Source of the DNA: Candidatus Desulfatifera sulfidica | GTDB taxonomy: Bacteria > Desulfobacterota > Desulfobulbia > Desulfobulbales > Desulfocapsaceae | Assembly: GCA_014381505.1 (NCBI GenBank) | Contig: JACNLK010000045.1 | Coordinates: forward strand, 13,565 to 49,469 | DNA: 35,905 bases | Direction: 5' to 3' | In this document: one piece after another, positions 33,013 through 35,905 of the stretch | Layout of the letters: the number at the start of each line of letters is the position of its first letter | How positions within the stretch are numbered: the stretch's first letter is position 1 | Notes under the pieces: generated by a model | Database searches by the model: none | Told to the model about the DNA's origin: nothing | Seen by the model: only the letters and a program-made list of their open reading frames with translations | Made by a program: the position numbers and the translations under genes

Positions 33013-34974
33013 ATGACCACCTATATCACCACCCCTATTTATTATGTCAATGCCCAGCCTCATTTAGGGCATGCCTATACTACCATAGTTGCCGATACAT
33101 ACAGTCGATTCATGCGCCTTTGTGGCGAGCGGGTTCGTCTGCAGACCGGTACAGATGAACATGGCGACAAGATTGCCGAGGCTGCCGAGTGTGAAGGGGT
33201 AAGTCCCCGTGAATATGTGGACCGGATTAGCGGCATGTTCCGCAAGACCTGGCCGCTGCTGGAAGTTGAGCCTGATCATTTTATCCGTACGACCGATCCT
33301 GAGCACATCAGTACTGTTCAGGCAATTTTGCAGCGGGTCCATGACCAGGGCGATATCTATTTTGATAAGTATACCGGTCTCTACTGCAAAGGCTGTGAGC
33401 GTTTTCTCACGGAAAAGGAACTGGTGGATGGCCTCTGTCCGGATCACCAGCAGGCGCCTTTGGAGATCAGTGAACAGAATTACTTCTTCCGTATGTCTCG
33501 TTATCAACAGCAGTTGATTGATCATATTAAGGAAAATCCGGAGTTTATCACCCCAGAGCGTTATCGTAACGAGGTTTTGTCGTTTTTGAGTGAGCCCCTG
33601 GAGGACCTCTGTATCTCCCGGCCCACTTCCCGTCTTACCTGGGGCATCCCTCTGCCTTTTGATGAAAATTTTGTCACCTATGTCTGGTTTGATGCGCTCA
33701 TCAACTACCTCACAGGCATCGGTTATCCGGAAGGACCGGATTTTGAGGACTTCTGGGGGGCGGCCGAACATGTGATCGCCAAGGATATCCTCAAACCTCA
33801 TGCCATTTATTGGCCAACCATGCTTCTGGCCATGGGGGTACCTCTGTATCAGCGACTGCATGTCCACGGCTATTGGAACGTGGATGAGACCAAGATGTCC
33901 AAGAGTATCGGTAATGTGGTGCGTCCTGAGGAATTGGTGGAGGAGTATGGAGTTGATACTCTGCGTTATTTTACTCTGCGTGAGATGTCTTTCGGGCTTG
34001 ATGCCTCGTTCAGCAGTGATGGAATTATCACTCGTAAAAACTCGGATCTGGCCAATGATCTTGGCAATCTGTTCAGTCGTTCGCTGGCAATGCTGACCAA
34101 GTATGTGGATGCTACTGTGCCCCCTCATACGGTTGACGATGAGTCAGATGTCCTGTTGCGTAAGACGGCCGCATCCATGCTGGTCAGCTATCGTCAACAT
34201 ATGGCAAATTTCGAATTCCATCGTGGCCTGCGGGCCGTGTGGGAGCTGATCAGCCAGGCCAACAAGTACATCGTTGTCAACGAGCCTTGGGCTCTGGCCA
34301 AAGATCCGGAGAAGGCTTCCCGCCTGGGAAGCGTCCTCTATAATCTGGCCGAAACCTTACGTTTGCTCACTTTGGTCTTGCGACCGGTGATGCCGGGGAC
34401 AAGCGCCAAGATGGCTGCTGGTTTGGGGCTGGTCGAGGATGACCAGAGTATTAGCAATCTCGAAACCGGTGGTGTTTGGGGGGGGATTCCGGTTGGAACC
34501 CGCTTGCAGAGCATCGAGTCTCTCTTCCCGCGCATGGATCAGAAGAAAAAACAGCCGGTAGCGGCTGTGAATCAGCAAAAAAAGAGCAACAAGAAATCCT
34601 CTGCCAAAGTGAATGGTGAAGGCGCCTTGGCCCAAGCCGAAAATATTATTACTTTTGATCAGGTCCAGAAGCTTGAGCTGCGGGTGGCCGAGATTGTTTC
34701 TGCCGAACGGATCAAAAAATCGGATCGATTGCTCAAGTTGACGGTCATGGCTCCGGAGGAGCGGATTATTGTTGCCGGTATTGCCGAGTCGTACAGTCCC
34801 GAGGAAGTGGTTGGGCAGCAGGTTATTATTGTTGCCAACCTTCAACCGGTCAAGCTCATGGGCGTTGTCTCTCAAGGTATGGTTCTGGCAGCCAAGACAG
34901 AGGTCAACGGAGAGTCGCGTCTGGTTTTGACCACGGTGAGCACCCCGGTGCCTCCGGGGAGTGGGGTTGCCTGA
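33013..34974 (+). CDS. metG: Methionyl-tRNA synthetase with C-terminal tRNA-binding domain
   Basis: Class I synthetase, 653 residues. It has the HIGH-type motif PHLGH (16-20), a zinc knuckle CKGC...CPDH (about 125-142; the last ligand would be His), a WFDALINYLTGIGYP block, and KMSKS (294-298). The C-terminal 100 residues form an EMAP/Trbp111-like OB domain (LELRVAEIVSAERIKKSDRLLKL), used for dimerisation and tRNA binding. A lysine-rich linker at about 513-535 separates it. GGAAGAATTC precedes ATG 33013, 30 bp after the PSP1 gene. Confidence 0.97.
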   Translation: MTTYITTPIYYVNAQPHLGHAYTTIVADTYSRFMRLCGERVRLQTGTDEHGDKIAEAAECEGVSPREYVDRISGMFRKTWPLLEVEPDHFIRTTDPEHISTVQAILQRVHDQGDIYFDKYTGLYCKGCERFLTEKELVDGLCPDHQQAPLEISEQNYFFRMSRYQQQLIDHIKENPEFITPERYRNEVLSFLSEPLEDLCISRPTSRLTWGIPLPFDENFVTYVWFDALINYLTGIGYPEGPDFEDFWGAAEHVIAKDILKPHAIYWPTMLLAMGVPLYQRLHVHGYWNVDETKMSKSIGNVVRPEELVEEYGVDTLRYFTLREMSFGLDASFSSDGIITRKNSDLANDLGNLFSRSLAMLTKYVDATVPPHTVDDESDVLLRKTAASMLVSYRQHMANFEFHRGLRAVWELISQANKYIVVNEPWALAKDPEKASRLGSVLYNLAETLRLLTLVLRPVMPGTSAKMAAGLGLVEDDQSISNLETGGVWGGIPVGTRLQSIESLFPRMDQKKKQPVAAVNQQKKSNKKSSAKVNGEGALAQAENIITFDQVQKLELRVAEIVSAERIKKSDRLLKLTVMAPEERIIVAGIAESYSPEEVVGQQVIIVANLQPVKLMGVVSQGMVLAAKTEVNGESRLVLTTVSTPVPPGSGVA

Positions 34975-35029
34975 TACCGGCCTGAGTGTCCCAGGTTGCA
35001 TCGACAAGATCAAGGAGAGTAAAACAAAG

Positions 35030-35329
35030 ATGTTTGTAATTAATAATTTTCTGATGGCCGTGGCTCAGCTCATCGATTTTCTGCTCACCATTTATATGTG
35101 GATGATCATTGGACGTGCTGTGATTTCCTGGGTCAATGCCGATCCTTACAATCCTGTGGTTCGTTTTCTCTATGAAATCACTGAGCCGCCGCTGGCTAAA
35201 ATCCGTCGTTTTCTCCCACTCAGTATGGGAGGGATTGATTTCTCTCCCATGATCCTGATCATGGGCATTATGTTTCTGCAGAGTTTTCTTGTTCCGACCT
35301 TGAAACAGATTGCCATGAGTTTTGGTTGA
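35030..35329 (+). CDS. yggT: YggT family integral membrane protein
   Basis: A 99-residue membrane protein with two hydrophobic segments (about 9-28 and 68-90) joined by the conserved stretch SWVNADPYNPVVRFLYEITEPPLAKIRRFLP. In other bacteria YggT proteins are linked to osmotic tolerance and division-site or organelle placement; function here is not known. AAGGAG lies 12 nt before ATG 35030. The stop overlaps the next gene. Confidence 0.92.
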   Translation: MFVINNFLMAVAQLIDFLLTIYMWMIIGRAVISWVNADPYNPVVRFLYEITEPPLAKIRRFLPLSMGGIDFSPMILIMGIMFLQSFLVPTLKQIAMSFG

Positions 35330-35658
35330 ATGGTGTGGTCGTTGGATCTGGTTTGCCGTATCTGAGTCAACGGGATGAGGGGAGGGTGCTGCTGACCGTT
35401 CATGTTCAACCTCGCGCCTCGCGGAACAGTCTGCTCGGCATTCATGATCAGGCCCTTAAGCTGGCCATTACAGCCCCGCCGGTTGACAGTAAGGCCAATA
35501 AGGCAGTGATTGTCTTCCTGTCTTCCTGCTTCAAGATTCCAAAAAAACAAATTGTTTTGCACAGCGGCCAACAGTCGCGGCGTAAAAAGTTGATGATAGA
35601 GGGGGAGAGCATGCAGGATCTTCGGGAGCGAATTGAGCAGGCGTTGAATGCTCAATGA
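35326..35658 (+). CDS. yggU: DUF167 family protein (YggU)
   Basis: A 110-residue DUF167 protein. The blocks VHVQPRASRNSLLGIHD, LKLAITAPPVDSKANKAVI and KKQIVLHSGQQSRRKKLMIEG are diagnostic. No biochemical role is established. TTG 35326 overlaps the yggT stop by four bases; GTG 35335 is the other candidate start. The yggT-yggU pairing is widespread. Confidence 0.9.
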   Translation: MNGVVVGSGLPYLSQRDEGRVLLTVHVQPRASRNSLLGIHDQALKLAITAPPVDSKANKAVIVFLSSCFKIPKKQIVLHSGQQSRRKKLMIEGESMQDLRERIEQALNAQ

Positions 35659-35768
35659 TCCAGTAAAGTTGACGAGTTCTCAATAATTATTGTGATGTGG
35701 CCAGGTGAGACACGTCACCCTGAAGCAGGGGGCACACCTCTTGCAATGCCATCAGTAGAGGTGAATGT

Positions 35769-35905
35769 GTGAAACGATATGTGATCGGTAACTGGAAGAG
35801 TATGATGGTGGGTGAGCAGGCTCGTGTCTGGTTCGGTGAATTTGCCAAGCAGAGGTGGCTCCCAAAAATCGGACAGGGTGTTAAGGTGGAAAACAACACT
35901 CAAAC
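35769..35905 (+). CDS. tpiA: Triosephosphate isomerase, N-terminal fragment (truncated by window end)
   Basis: GTG 35769 after AGAGGTG opens a frame reading VKRYVIGNWKSMM...ARVWFGEFAKQ. GNWK with Lys10 is the TIM active-site start. Only 45 codons are visible. After residue about 28 the translation no longer looks like TIM (RWLPKIGQGV...), and the DNA there resembles an insertion-sequence end, so the gene may be interrupted or the contig end may be chimeric. Identity rests on about 27 residues. Confidence 0.65.
   Translation, partial: MKRYVIGNWKSMMVGEQARVWFGEFAKQRWLPKIGQGVKVENNTQ
35856..35905. mobile_element. Possible insertion-sequence terminus at the window end
   Basis: The last 50 bases start TGGCTCCCAAAAATCGGACA, which resembles IS3-type termini (TG start, then a run of C and A, then CGGACAG), and they break the TIM reading. 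Recognition is from memory of such ends; no second end or transposase is in the window. Confidence 0.35.

Noticed and set aside
33064-34128. 354-aa minus-strand ORF
   Set aside because: It is fully antisense to metG; the open frame is a codon-usage shadow.

Overview
The window looks like a contig from a Gram-negative anaerobe of the Desulfobacterota, probably near Desulfobulbales. That placement is inferred from gene content and protein style, not from a marker tree. The Gram-negative outer membrane is shown by bamA, a lipoprotein gene and the Kdo transferase gene kdtA. Selenocysteine use is shown by two genes with in-frame UGA codons. No rRNA, tRNA or CRISPR array was seen.

Region 1 (1-7.2 kb) is the most distinctive part. 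It holds genes of the selenium-dependent glycine reductase: grdE (5' end cut by the window) and grdB on the plus strand, facing grdA and grdC on the minus strand. grdB and grdA each carry an in-frame TGA (2331-2333 and 2958-2960) at the family's selenocysteine position, followed about 11-12 nt later by a hairpin that fits a bacterial SECIS. Upstream of grdC on the same strand lie kbl (2-amino-3-ketobutyrate CoA ligase) and a short-chain L-threonine 3-dehydrogenase. Together they suggest threonine -> 2-amino-3-ketobutyrate -> glycine + acetyl-CoA, then glycine -> acetyl phosphate + ammonia. grdD is not in the window. A ~150-bp imperfect palindrome sits between kbl and grdC, and one of its ends recurs upstream of bamA.

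Region 2 (7.4-16.5 kb, minus strand) carries a YrfG-like HAD phosphatase, mfd, bamA with an extra N-terminal domain, plsC and an extended SDR. A strong intrinsic terminator follows bamA and ends 8 nt before the mfd start codon.

Region 3 (16.9-21.8 kb) has comF and a divergent DnaA-family gene on the plus strand, then hemY-type protoporphyrinogen oxidase and a metallophosphoesterase on the minus strand, coupled by an ATGA overlap.

Region 4 (22-28.3 kb) has htpG, a BamE-like small lipoprotein gene, pcm and a YqaA/DedA-type membrane protein gene on the plus strand. They face kdtA and an MtaD-like deaminase gene on the minus strand.

Region 5 (28.3-35.9 kb) starts with a 416-bp divergent spacer holding a structured 150-bp element. 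A long plus-strand housekeeping run follows: ychF, a YhaM-like HD nuclease, holB, ricT-like PSP1, metG, yggT, yggU and the start of tpiA. The tpiA reading departs from the family about 50 bp before the window end, where the sequence resembles an insertion-sequence end. The left end is a perfect hairpin. Both window ends therefore look like repeat or artefact-limited contig ends.
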